Positions 1 to 6,525 of a DNA stretch of 9,623 nt are shown here, in pieces. The notes under the pieces were generated by a model. The model worked only from the letters and a program-made list of their open reading frames with translations. It had not been told where the DNA came from and made no database searches. The stretch is from positions 1 through 9,623 of the forward strand of contig MNZT01000083.1 in assembly GCA_001873755.1 (NCBI GenBank), written 5' to 3'. Source of the stretch: Candidatus Wirthbacteria bacterium CG2_30_54_11. GTDB taxonomy: Bacteria > Patescibacteriota > CG2-30-54-11. A program made the position numbers and the translations under genes. Numbering within the stretch: position 1 is the stretch's first letter; each line of letters begins with the position of its first letter.

Positions 1-135
1 TCGAAGATAGAGTGGGCTAACTAGGAGAAGAAGAGATATTTGCATTCCCGGAAGGTCACTAAAAGTGCCTTTGACAAACTTCGCTTCTTCTCCTTCTCCT
101 AGCTTATCACTTCCAGCCCGTTTCCTTTATATGAC
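1..135 (+). repeat. Left copy of a perfect 135-bp inverted repeat bracketing the cassette
   Basis: Every base here is the reverse complement of 9385-9519 (base i pairs with base 9520-i). The match stops at base 136. It begins at the first base of the window, so the true repeat could be longer to the left. The copy is rich in AG/CT tracts and holds nested dyads (see 21-102). A TTGACA hexamer at 71-76 reads toward the genes, but I see no good -10 box 16-18 bases downstream, so I do not call a promoter. No plausible protein is encoded. It could be the end of a mobile cassette, an inversion or recombination site, a dispersed repeat present twice, or an assembly effect. Confidence 0.97.
21..102. 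other. Concentric dyad symmetry inside the left repeat
   Basis: A 10-bp arm at 21-30 (CTAGGAGAAG) is exactly complementary to 93-102. Inside it a second hairpin pairs 52-55 with 68-71 and 57-60 with 64-67, with base 56 bulged and an AAA loop at 61-63. Both dyads centre at about 61.5-62, and the unpaired segments between them are 20 bases on each side. The arrangement resembles a small palindromic element or MITE-like sequence, or a structured transcript. There is no T-tract after the hairpin, so it is not a typical intrinsic terminator. Confidence 0.7.
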
Positions 136-178
136 GTTTCGATGCAATATCACTTAATACTTTACGATCTCTACAATC

Positions 179-1060
179 TTGAAAACTATCCTGGTCACGG
201 GTGCAAGTGGATATCTCGGAAGCCGTTTGATCCGGGTATTTGATCCAGATAAGTACCGACTGCTTATTCTGAGACGGTCCACGACCAAGCTGGATCGTAT
301 TGCCGACCTGGTCGATCAGGTGGAGTTCGTCGATCGTGAGTCTAGAACCATCGATGATCTGTTCGCTGAGGAGCGAATCGACACTGTACTGCATTGTGCC
401 ACGACCTATTCGACCACTCCCGGGGAGACCGGTGCTGTCATCGCAAGCAATCTGTCACTTCCTCTTCAGCTGCTGGAGACCGGCTGCCGGCATCACCTGA
501 CGACCTTTATCAATATCGATACGGTCATCGACAATTGCCACAGCAGTTACAGCCTGTCCAAGCGGCAGTTCCGGGAGTGGCTGCAGTTCTACGCTCCTCA
601 GCTGACCGCGATCAATTTTTCCCTGGCTAATTTTTACGGGCCGCACGATGATCCGGACAAGTTCGTCGCCGGCATCCTGCAGGCTTTGCTCACGGGTGCA
701 GACCATATCGACCTCACCTCGGGTGAGCAGAAACGTGATTTTATCTTCATCGACGATGTCTTGACCGCGTTCGGCACTGTCTTGAACAAGAGCGCGGACC
801 TGGGATCTGAATATCATCCGTTCGAGGTCGGAACCGGAGATCTGATCTCCATCCGGGATTTTGTGGAAAGGTTGAAACAGGCCAGCGGGAACACCTCCAC
901 AGAACTTCGGTTCGGGGCTGTAGCCCAGCGTACCTGCGAAGTCATGGAACCTGCTGTTGACCTGCATGCGATGGAGAGGCTGGGCTGGAAGGCACGATGC
1001 AGCCTGGCAGAAGGTATCACCAAAACTATTGCGGAAGAAAAGAAAGCGAGACACCAATGA
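179..1060 (+). CDS. rfbS: CDP-paratose synthase-like NAD(P)-dependent reductase (RfbS/Prt or RfbJ/Abe type)
   Basis: A 293-residue extended SDR. It has the nucleotide-binding motif TGASGYLG (residues 7-14), catalytic Tyr124-xxx-Lys128 (YSLSK) and Thr115 at the usual Ser/Thr position. The C-terminal half carries TSGEQKRDFIFIDD (about 180-193) and VGTG followed by SIRDF. From memory these resemble the Salmonella/Yersinia reductases that convert CDP-3,6-dideoxy-4-keto-glucose to CDP-paratose or CDP-abequose. The downstream rfbE-like gene favours paratose, because its product is the substrate for that epimerase. The start is TTG. An in-frame stop at 155-157 and the Rossmann motif beginning at once leave no better choice, and no Shine-Dalgarno sequence is visible. 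It overlaps the next gene by four bases (ATGA). The paratose versus abequose assignment is inferred. Confidence 0.72.
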   Translation: MKTILVTGASGYLGSRLIRVFDPDKYRLLILRRSTTKLDRIADLVDQVEFVDRESRTIDDLFAEERIDTVLHCATTYSTTPGETGAVIASNLSLPLQLLETGCRHHLTTFINIDTVIDNCHSSYSLSKRQFREWLQFYAPQLTAINFSLANFYGPHDDPDKFVAGILQALLTGADHIDLTSGEQKRDFIFIDDVLTAFGTVLNKSADLGSEYHPFEVGTGDLISIRDFVERLKQASGNTSTELRFGAVAQRTCEVMEPAVDLHAMERLGWKARCSLAEGITKTIAEEKKARHQ

Positions 1061-2079
1061 AGCTGCTCATCACCGGCGGGTGCGGATTTTTGGGATCGAA
1101 TCTCGCCTCAGAAGCTCTGGCGCGTCATCATGAACTGTTCGTCCTGGACAATCTGCACCGTCAGGGCAGCGAAAAGAATCTGGCCTGGCTCACGAGCCTG
1201 GGCGCGTTCACGTACATCCACGCAGATACGCGTAATGCCAATGATGTCGAACGGGTGGTCAGAGAGGTCCAGCCGGACGTGATCTTTCACCTGGCCGGGC
1301 AGGTCGCCATGACCACTTCCATCGCAGATCCCCGTCTGGATTTTGAGACCAATGTCGGCGGGACGATCAATGTGCTCGAATCAGTGCGCAAGTTTTCACC
1401 GCAGACTGCAGTGATCTATTCATCGACCAACAAGGTGTACGGCGATTTTTCGCACGTCACGTTCGTGGAACAGGACAAACGGTACATAGCACCCGACTAC
1501 CCGCAGGGATTTTCAGAAGCAGTGCCTCTGGATTTTCATTCCCCCTACGGCTGTTCCAAGGGTGCGGCAGATCAGTACCTGCTCGACTACCATCGGATAT
1601 TTGGGCTGAAGACGGTCGTGTTCCGGCACTCCTCGATGTATGGCGCGCGTCAGTTTTCGACCTATGACCAGGGCTGGATCGGCTGGTTCTGCCAGCAGGC
1701 GATCGAGACAAAGCAGGGCACGCTGAAGGAGCTGTTCACTATCTCGGGCAACGGCAAACAGGTGCGCGATCTGCTCTATGTGGATGATATGATCAACCTC
1801 TACTTCAGGGCAGCGGACAGGGTCGACCAGATCCAGGGGCAGGCATTCAATATCGGAGGTGGAGCAGACAACAGCCTGTCGCTCCTCGAACTTTTCGATA
1901 TGTTGGAGCAGGAGCTGGGAGTTCATTTGAACTACACGAAGCTTCCGCCCCGGGAAAGCGATCAGCTCATCTTCATCGCAGACATAGCGAAAGCGGCGCA
2001 GCTGATAGGGTGGAAACCTCAGGTGGACAAACTGACCGGAGTTCGGAATATGCTCAAATGGGTGACCTCCTATGCATGA
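1057..2079 (+). CDS. rfbE: CDP-paratose 2-epimerase (CDP-tyvelose synthesis)
   Basis: A 340-residue extended SDR expected to interconvert CDP-paratose and CDP-tyvelose at C2 in the cytoplasm with bound NAD. It has TGGCGFLG (residues 6-13), HLAGQVAMTTSI (about 78-89), YSSTNKVYGD (121-130), Tyr164-xxx-Lys168 (HSPYGCSKGAADQY), FRHSSMYG, and SGNGKQVRDLLYVDD. As I recall it, Salmonella Typhi Tyv is near-identical in these blocks, including the position of the Tyr/Lys pair and the length of about 338 residues. A longer reading from 997 is possible, but it would add 20 residues before the Rossmann strand and run into the previous gene. ATG 1057 gives the usual N terminus and an ATGA overlap. It also overlaps the next gene by eight bases. 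Adjacent reductase then epimerase is the order found in tyvelose O-antigen clusters. Confidence 0.9.
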   Translation: MKLLITGGCGFLGSNLASEALARHHELFVLDNLHRQGSEKNLAWLTSLGAFTYIHADTRNANDVERVVREVQPDVIFHLAGQVAMTTSIADPRLDFETNVGGTINVLESVRKFSPQTAVIYSSTNKVYGDFSHVTFVEQDKRYIAPDYPQGFSEAVPLDFHSPYGCSKGAADQYLLDYHRIFGLKTVVFRHSSMYGARQFSTYDQGWIGWFCQQAIETKQGTLKELFTISGNGKQVRDLLYVDDMINLYFRAADRVDQIQGQAFNIGGGADNSLSLLELFDMLEQELGVHLNYTKLPPRESDQLIFIADIAKAAQLIGWKPQVDKLTGVRNMLKWVTSYA

Positions 2080-2767
2080 CATCGACCTGAGCGTCATCAT
2101 CCCGACTTACCGGGAAGAAGAAAATCTGAGGATCATCCTGCCCCGGCTGCAGCAGACGTTATCCCGGATGAAGATCAGGTTTGAGATCTCAGTGATCGAT
2201 ACCTGCGAAAGTCTCGATCAGACCCGGCAGGTCTGCCTGGACAACGGGGCGACGTATATCAACCGGGAACACGGGAACACCTATGGAGATGCAGTACGAA
2301 CTGGCGTTCAGCATGCGCAGGGTCAGTTCACGGTTTTCATGGACGCCGACGGCTCGCATACGCCTGAATTCATCCCGCAGCTCTACCGCGAGCGCGCGTC
2401 CTGTGACGTGGTCGTGGCCTCCCGGTATGTCGAGGGCGGGAGCAGCGACAATTCCGGTTCCCTGATCTTCATGAGCCTGCTGGTGAACAAAATGTACGCC
2501 TGGTTCCTGGGCATCCGCTGCAAGGATGTTTCCAACAGCTTCAAGCTGTATCGGACCGAGCAGCTCAAAACCATCACGCTGAAGAGTAATAATTTCGATA
2601 TCGTGGAAGAGATCCTGGTCAAGCTTGACCGCATACGAAAACCGCTCACGATCAAAGAACTGCCGTATTCTTTCAAAGAGCGCATGTTCGGCCACACCAA
2701 ACGAAATCTGGTGTCATTTGCCCTGTCCTTCGCCACGACGCTCATCAAACTGAAACTTATGAAATAG
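2072..2767 (+). CDS. Family 2 glycosyltransferase, DPM1-like (polyprenyl-phosphate sugar synthase candidate)
   Basis: A 231-residue single-domain GT-A glycosyltransferase. The N terminus has SVIIPTYREEENL (7-19). The metal/nucleotide DxD-type motif is MDADGSHTP (90-98). ASRYVEGGS (116-124) and NSFKLYR (155-161) follow, all typical of dolichol/polyprenyl-phosphate mannose synthases. There is no clear membrane segment, so it should act at the inner face of the membrane, charging polyprenyl phosphate from a nucleotide sugar. The usual DDGS strand motif is replaced by VIDTCES (41-47), a difference from textbook DPM1 that probably marks a subfamily. The following gene is a predicted polyprenyl-phosphate-dependent membrane transferase, which supports this role. 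The donor sugar cannot be read from the sequence, and a transferase acting directly on a glycan is the alternative. Confidence 0.82.
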   Translation: MHDIDLSVIIPTYREEENLRIILPRLQQTLSRMKIRFEISVIDTCESLDQTRQVCLDNGATYINREHGNTYGDAVRTGVQHAQGQFTVFMDADGSHTPEFIPQLYRERASCDVVVASRYVEGGSSDNSGSLIFMSLLVNKMYAWFLGIRCKDVSNSFKLYRTEQLKTITLKSNNFDIVEEILVKLDRIRKPLTIKELPYSFKERMFGHTKRNLVSFALSFATTLIKLKLMK

Positions 2768-2775
2768 GTTCAGCG

Positions 2776-4041
2776 ATGCAGACAGACGCAGATCAGACAG
2801 TTGAGTTAAAAAGGAACCGTCTCCAGATCATGACGCTGATCTCTCTGGTCGGTTTTTTGTTGGCGGTGGTCGTGTATTACATCAGAGCCTACTACCAGGG
2901 GCTGTCCTATCCTCAGAGTACCTTTTTGTTCTTCCCTGGCGACCGGTTCAATGATTTTTTCAATATCGCCAAAGTGACGAAGAACCTGGATCCGTATTTT
3001 GAATTTGGCGGAGCGTTTGGCAATTATTTTCCCCTGGCCTACCTGTTCGTCTATCCGTTCAGTCTCATAGCGGATCAATGGCAGGCCTTGTACTGGTTCA
3101 CCGTTGTGTTCTGTCTGCTGTTTTGTGGCTTTTTGTTTTTTCATTTCGTTCTTCGTCAGGCCGGGACACACAGGATTGACCTGTTCACCTGGTTCCCGAT
3201 CGTGACCATGCTGGTGAGCTATCCGGTGCTGTTCACCGTCGACCGAGGGAACATCGAACTGTATGTGTTCGGCTGTTGCGCCCTGTTCCTGCTGCTGTTC
3301 CAAAAGAAGCAGTACACGGCAGCATCGATCTGTCTGGCAGCTGCTATCTCTATGAAGCTGTATCCCGCGGTCTTTCTGATATTTCTCCTGTCGGAGAAAA
3401 AGTACCGGCAAAGCATCATTGTCTGCCTGGCCACAGCGGTTTTGAGCGTCGGAGCATTACTGCTGTTCCGGGGGACCATCACCTCGAATCTGGAAGGTCT
3501 GAAGCATGGGCTCGATTGGTACACCACTTCATATGTGAAGAATTTTAATATTCTCGAGGGGATCAATTATAACGAATCCTACTTTTCTGTTTTCAGGATT
3601 TTGAGTGTTCTGGGATATCTTAAGATCTCGCTCGGTCAGCTGCTGACGCCATACCTCATCGCGACCATGGTAGGATTCGCTCTGGTCACTGGCTATGTCA
3701 TCTGGGTCGAAAAGGAGATCTGGAAACAGGTAATGCTGCTGGTCGGGAGCATGATCCTGCTGCCCTATGTGTCGGCAGACTACAAACTCATCCATCTGTT
3801 CCTTCCTATTGCCCTGTTCGTTGCCTCTCCGTCTCGAAGCCGCCTGGACGGCATGTATGCTGTTATCTTTGGCCTGCTGGTCATTCCAAAGACGTATTTT
3901 ACGACCCCGGAGGGGATCAACTGGAATTCATTGATTAATATCCTGCTGATGACGGTGTTGTGCGGTCTAATCATCCTTGATCGCTTCGTCCTGTCCAGGC
4001 GTCAGACCGCTTCGATCAAGACCGGGGAGGATGAACCATGA
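2776..4041 (+). CDS. Multi-pass membrane glycosyltransferase, GT87/DUF2029-like
   Basis: A 421-residue hydrophobic protein with a short charged N terminus (1-15) and about ten predicted membrane segments, the first near 17-36 and the last near 385-402. GDRFNDFF (55-62) after the first segment supplies the acidic residues expected of a GT-C enzyme. DRGNIELYVFG (156-166) and the AAAISMKLYPAVF region (188-200) match the pattern in GT87/DUF2029 mannosyltransferases of the actinobacterial phosphatidylinositol-mannoside type. Such enzymes take sugars from polyprenyl-phosphate donors on the outer face of the membrane. It starts eight bases after the DPM1-like gene, which could supply that donor. The family call rests on layout and motifs; O-antigen polymerase is a less likely alternative. 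Confidence 0.7.
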   Translation: MQTDADQTVELKRNRLQIMTLISLVGFLLAVVVYYIRAYYQGLSYPQSTFLFFPGDRFNDFFNIAKVTKNLDPYFEFGGAFGNYFPLAYLFVYPFSLIADQWQALYWFTVVFCLLFCGFLFFHFVLRQAGTHRIDLFTWFPIVTMLVSYPVLFTVDRGNIELYVFGCCALFLLLFQKKQYTAASICLAAAISMKLYPAVFLIFLLSEKKYRQSIIVCLATAVLSVGALLLFRGTITSNLEGLKHGLDWYTTSYVKNFNILEGINYNESYFSVFRILSVLGYLKISLGQLLTPYLIATMVGFALVTGYVIWVEKEIWKQVMLLVGSMILLPYVSADYKLIHLFLPIALFVASPSRSRLDGMYAVIFGLLVIPKTYFTTPEGINWNSLINILLMTVLCGLIILDRFVLSRRQTASIKTGEDEP

Positions 4042-4916
4042 AAAAGCTTTTTCTCACCGGCGGTAGCGGTTTCATCGGCCGCAACATCATTGATCAGCTT
4101 GGTTCGGTCTACGATATCAGTGCGCCCGGACACCATGAACTTGACCTATTGAACGAAGATCAGGTTCGTTCATACCTGATGGCAGGCAGGTTCGATGCGG
4201 TTATACATTCCGCCATCAAGCCGGGGCACCGGAACGCTCCTGATCAGACCGGTCTGCTGGAAGCCAATACCCGCATGTTCTTTAACCTGGCGCGCTGCCG
4301 GGACAGCTTCGGCACCATGCTGTTCCTGGGTTCCGGTTCGGTCTATGACATGCGCCACTATCAGCCGCGCATGAAAGAGGACTACTTCGATGCGCATGTA
4401 CCGGTCGATCCGGTTGGCTATGCCAAGTATCTTTGCGCCAAATACATCGAGACCACGGACAACATCTATGATCTGCGTGTCTTCGGCATCTTCGGCAGAT
4501 ACGAGGACTATGCGATCAGGTTCATCTCCAATGCCATCTGCAAGGCGCTTTTTGATCTGCCGATCACCTGCCGGCAGAACCGGGTGTTCAGCTATCTGTT
4601 CATTGATGATCTCATGCCGGTCTTGCGGTTCTTCATCGAGAAGCCGCCGCTGAGAGCCTATAACATCACTCCTGACGAAACGGTAGAACTGGTCCACATA
4701 GCACAGAAGGTGCTAGAAGTTTCGGGCAAGGACCTGCCTGTCCTGATTGCGCAGGAGGGAATGGGCATCGAGTACAGCGGGGACAATGCACGGTTGAGAA
4801 AAGCGATGCCAACAGGTACAATGACGCCGATTGATCAGGCGATCAGGAAGCTGTATGACTGGTATGCAGAGCATCGGGAAAGTATCGATAGGTCAAAGTT
4901 GCTGATAGACAAATAA
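4038..4916 (+). CDS. NAD-dependent epimerase/dehydratase with an atypical active site
   Basis: A 292-residue extended SDR. TGGSGFIG (7-14) is a clear dinucleotide-binding motif, HSAIKPG (57-63) follows the fourth strand, and FLGSGSVYD (96-104) is the usual Ser-containing strand. Where these enzymes normally have a catalytic Tyr-xxx-Lys in the pattern P-Y-G-x-x-K, this protein has P-V-G-Y-A-K (125-130), with Val126 at the tyrosine position. Tyr131-LCA-Lys135 offers a YxxxK string a few residues later, out of normal register. The rest (RVFGIFGRYED near 147-157, FSYLFIDDL in the later substrate-binding half) looks intact. It overlaps the membrane transferase gene by ATGA, with a GGGGAGG ribosome site at 4023-4029, and closes module A. 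Substrate and reaction are unknown; nucleotide-sugar reduction or epimerisation is the general expectation. Confidence 0.8.
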   Translation: MKKLFLTGGSGFIGRNIIDQLGSVYDISAPGHHELDLLNEDQVRSYLMAGRFDAVIHSAIKPGHRNAPDQTGLLEANTRMFFNLARCRDSFGTMLFLGSGSVYDMRHYQPRMKEDYFDAHVPVDPVGYAKYLCAKYIETTDNIYDLRVFGIFGRYEDYAIRFISNAICKALFDLPITCRQNRVFSYLFIDDLMPVLRFFIEKPPLRAYNITPDETVELVHIAQKVLEVSGKDLPVLIAQEGMGIEYSGDNARLRKAMPTGTMTPIDQAIRKLYDWYAEHRESIDRSKLLIDK

Positions 4917-4920
4917 ATTC

Positions 4921-4997
4921 ATCACCCTCTCCCTGCCTCCCCCATCGAGGGGGAGGAGTGTATTCCCCGCCCCTTGCGGGAGGGGTTAGGGGAGGGG
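4921..4997. repeat. GC-rich multi-hairpin intergenic repeat
   Basis: This fills most of the 125-base gap between the modules. Hairpin 1 pairs 4936-4943 (CCTCCCCC) with 4949-4956 over the loop ATCGA. Hairpin 2 pairs 4965-4968 with 4982-4985 and 4970-4972 with 4978-4980 around a G-A mismatch. An outer stem pairs 4925-4929 with 4992-4996 and 4931-4934 with 4988-4991. Together they form a three-way junction. The sequence type (runs of CCCCTCCCC and a TTGCGGG loop) resembles dispersed intergenic repeats in many bacterial genomes. It could weaken read-through or stabilise the upstream mRNA end. No T-tract follows, so it is not a classic terminator. Confidence 0.75.
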
Positions 4998-5030
4998 ATT
5001 CTGGTACAGCTGGGAATGACATTTTTACCT

Positions 5031-5035
5031 AGGAG
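5031..5035 (+). promoter_or_regulatory. Ribosome binding site deciding the aldolase start
   Basis: AGGAG lies six bases before ATG 5042. An in-frame TTG at 5039 would be only three bases from it, so ATG 5042 is the better start. Confidence 0.75.
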
Positions 5036-5041
5036 CACTTG

Positions 5042-5857
5042 ATGAACATTCTGGAACGGAAGATGGTGGAAGCTCTGGTCGACCTCAGGGAGAATCATCA
5101 TGTGAGTGGGGTCAAGGCTGAGTTCGAGGCCGAAGGCACCAGGATCGAGGAAGCCATGCGGCTGAAGGAAGTGGTCACCCGGGCCGGGCTCGATCTGACC
5201 ATCAAGATTGGCGGCTGCGAAGGGGTGAAGGACATGTATGAATCCCGGGTCATCGGGGTCAACCGCATCGTGGCACCCATGATAGAGAGTCCCTATGCTT
5301 TGAAAAAATTTCTCAAAACGGTCAAATTTGTTTTCCCGGAAGAAGAACGAGGCGGGGTGTCATTTCTCATCAATGTCGAGACTATCCAGGGCTTCCGGAA
5401 CCTCGATGCCATGCTTTCCCTGCCTGAGATAGATGAGCTCGACGGCATCGTGCTGGGACGGGTCGACATGACCGGCTCCATGGGGCTTACCCGTGAAGAT
5501 ATCAATACCGATGATGTCTTTGACGTCGCCAACGAGATCGCGGCCAAGGCTCACGCCAAAGGTCTCGAGTTCGTCATCGGCGGCGGGGTGTCGGCGTATT
5601 CGCTCCCGTTTTTCCGCAGGTTGCCCGAGGGAGCGCTGACCAACTACGAGACCCGCAAACTTATTTTCAAATGCCCCCGGGCTCTCGAAGAGGACGCGGA
5701 CAAGGGTATCCTGAAGGCCGTGGGATTTGAGCTCATGTGGCTGAAGAATAAGCGGGATTTCTATGGCAGCATCTTTGCCGAGGATGACCTGCGGCTCCAG
5801 ATGCTCCAGGCCCGGTATGAAAAACTGATCAAGGAAGCCGGAGGTCTGGTCGGATGA
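5042..5857 (+). CDS. HpcH/HpaI aldolase / citrate lyase beta family protein
   Basis: A 271-residue TIM-barrel protein of the phosphoenolpyruvate/pyruvate domain superfamily. Conserved blocks are VKAEFEAEGTR (24-34), LTIKIGGCEG (52-61), VAPMIESPYA (77-86), INVETIQGF (110-118) and IVLGRVDMTGSMG (136-148). Glu113 and Asp142 fit the divalent-metal ligands of HpaI-type class II aldolases. Members form or break C-C bonds next to a pyruvate or acyl-CoA enolate. In a glycan locus, pyruvate addition to an aldehyde sugar or its reverse is a reasonable inference. The gene has its own strong ribosome site after the intergenic repeat and could start a separate transcript. It overlaps the SDR gene by ATGA and leads four coupled genes. 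The substrate is not identifiable from the sequence. Confidence 0.82.
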   Translation: MNILERKMVEALVDLRENHHVSGVKAEFEAEGTRIEEAMRLKEVVTRAGLDLTIKIGGCEGVKDMYESRVIGVNRIVAPMIESPYALKKFLKTVKFVFPEEERGGVSFLINVETIQGFRNLDAMLSLPEIDELDGIVLGRVDMTGSMGLTREDINTDDVFDVANEIAAKAHAKGLEFVIGGGVSAYSLPFFRRLPEGALTNYETRKLIFKCPRALEEDADKGILKAVGFELMWLKNKRDFYGSIFAEDDLRLQMLQARYEKLIKEAGGLVG

Positions 5858-6525
5858 CCGTTCGCACAGCACTCATCACCGGTGCGTCGAGAGGAATAGG
5901 CAAGGCCATCCGTGAGGCTTTTGAAGCCAGCGGCATCGCCGTGCTTGCGCCCGGGCGTACAGAGATGGACCTTTCTGACGCTCGTTCGATCGCAGCCTAC
6001 CTAGATTCCTTGGGCAGCAGGCAGATAGATATACTGATCAACAATGCTGGTATCAATCCCCTGGGAGGCATTTCTGAAATTACGGACGAAGATATCCGTT
6101 CGACCATCGCGGTCAATCTGGAAGCGCCTCTTTTTTTGATGCGAACCCTTGTACCCCGGATGGAGAAGAACGGATGGGGTCGGGTAGTGAACATCAGCTC
6201 GATCTGGAGTGAGGTTTCCAAGCCCCGGCGGATCGTCTATTCGTCCACCAAGGCTGGCCTGTCTGCCGCGACCAGAACCATTGCCGTTGAGGTAGCAAGT
6301 CACGGGGTGCTGGTCAATGCGGTCGCACCCGGCTATACCAATACCGAACTTACCCGTCAGAACAATCCTCCCGATGTCCTGGCGGCGATCGAACAGACCA
6401 TTCCTCAGGGGCGTCTGGCTGAGCCGCGGGAGATCGCGGAGCTGGTGCTGTTCCTCTGCTCTGACCGCAATTCATACATCACCGGACAGACTATTTTTAT
6501 CGATGGCGGGTTCACATGCCAGTAG
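5854..6525 (+). CDS. Classical SDR-family oxidoreductase
   Basis: A 223-residue short-chain dehydrogenase/reductase with cofactor motif TGASRGIG (9-16), NNAG (63-66), Ser116 in NISSI, catalytic Tyr129-xxx-Lys133 (YSSTK), and the C-terminal block ITGQTIFIDGGF. The active-site tetrad is complete. It is about 20 residues shorter than a typical member (about 245), because the segment after the second strand is compact and runs straight into APGRTEMDLSD (32-42). That segment has no acidic residue at the end of strand two and offers Arg35, which leans toward NADP(H), though weakly. GGAGG at 5840-5844 sits nine bases before the start. It overlaps both neighbours, so its level is probably tied to theirs. 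It should reduce or oxidise an intermediate made by the aldolase, cyclase or thiamine enzyme. Which one is unknown. Confidence 0.88.
   Translation: MTVRTALITGASRGIGKAIREAFEASGIAVLAPGRTEMDLSDARSIAAYLDSLGSRQIDILINNAGINPLGGISEITDEDIRSTIAVNLEAPLFLMRTLVPRMEKNGWGRVVNISSIWSEVSKPRRIVYSSTKAGLSAATRTIAVEVASHGVLVNAVAPGYTNTELTRQNNPPDVLAAIEQTIPQGRLAEPREIAELVLFLCSDRNSYITGQTIFIDGGFTCQ

Noticed and set aside
71..99. Promoter with TTGACA at 71-76
   Set aside because: The -35-like hexamer is perfect, but bases 94-99 read TTCTCC and no acceptable -10 box is at the right distance.
107..394. Open frame on the - strand spanning the left repeat and the first gene
   Set aside because: It is antisense to the well-supported reductase, shows no recognisable family and its start has no context.
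997..1056. Upstream extension of the CDP-paratose 2-epimerase
   Set aside because: The added 20 residues precede the Rossmann strand, lie inside the previous gene, and would break the ATGA coupling seen at ATG 1057.
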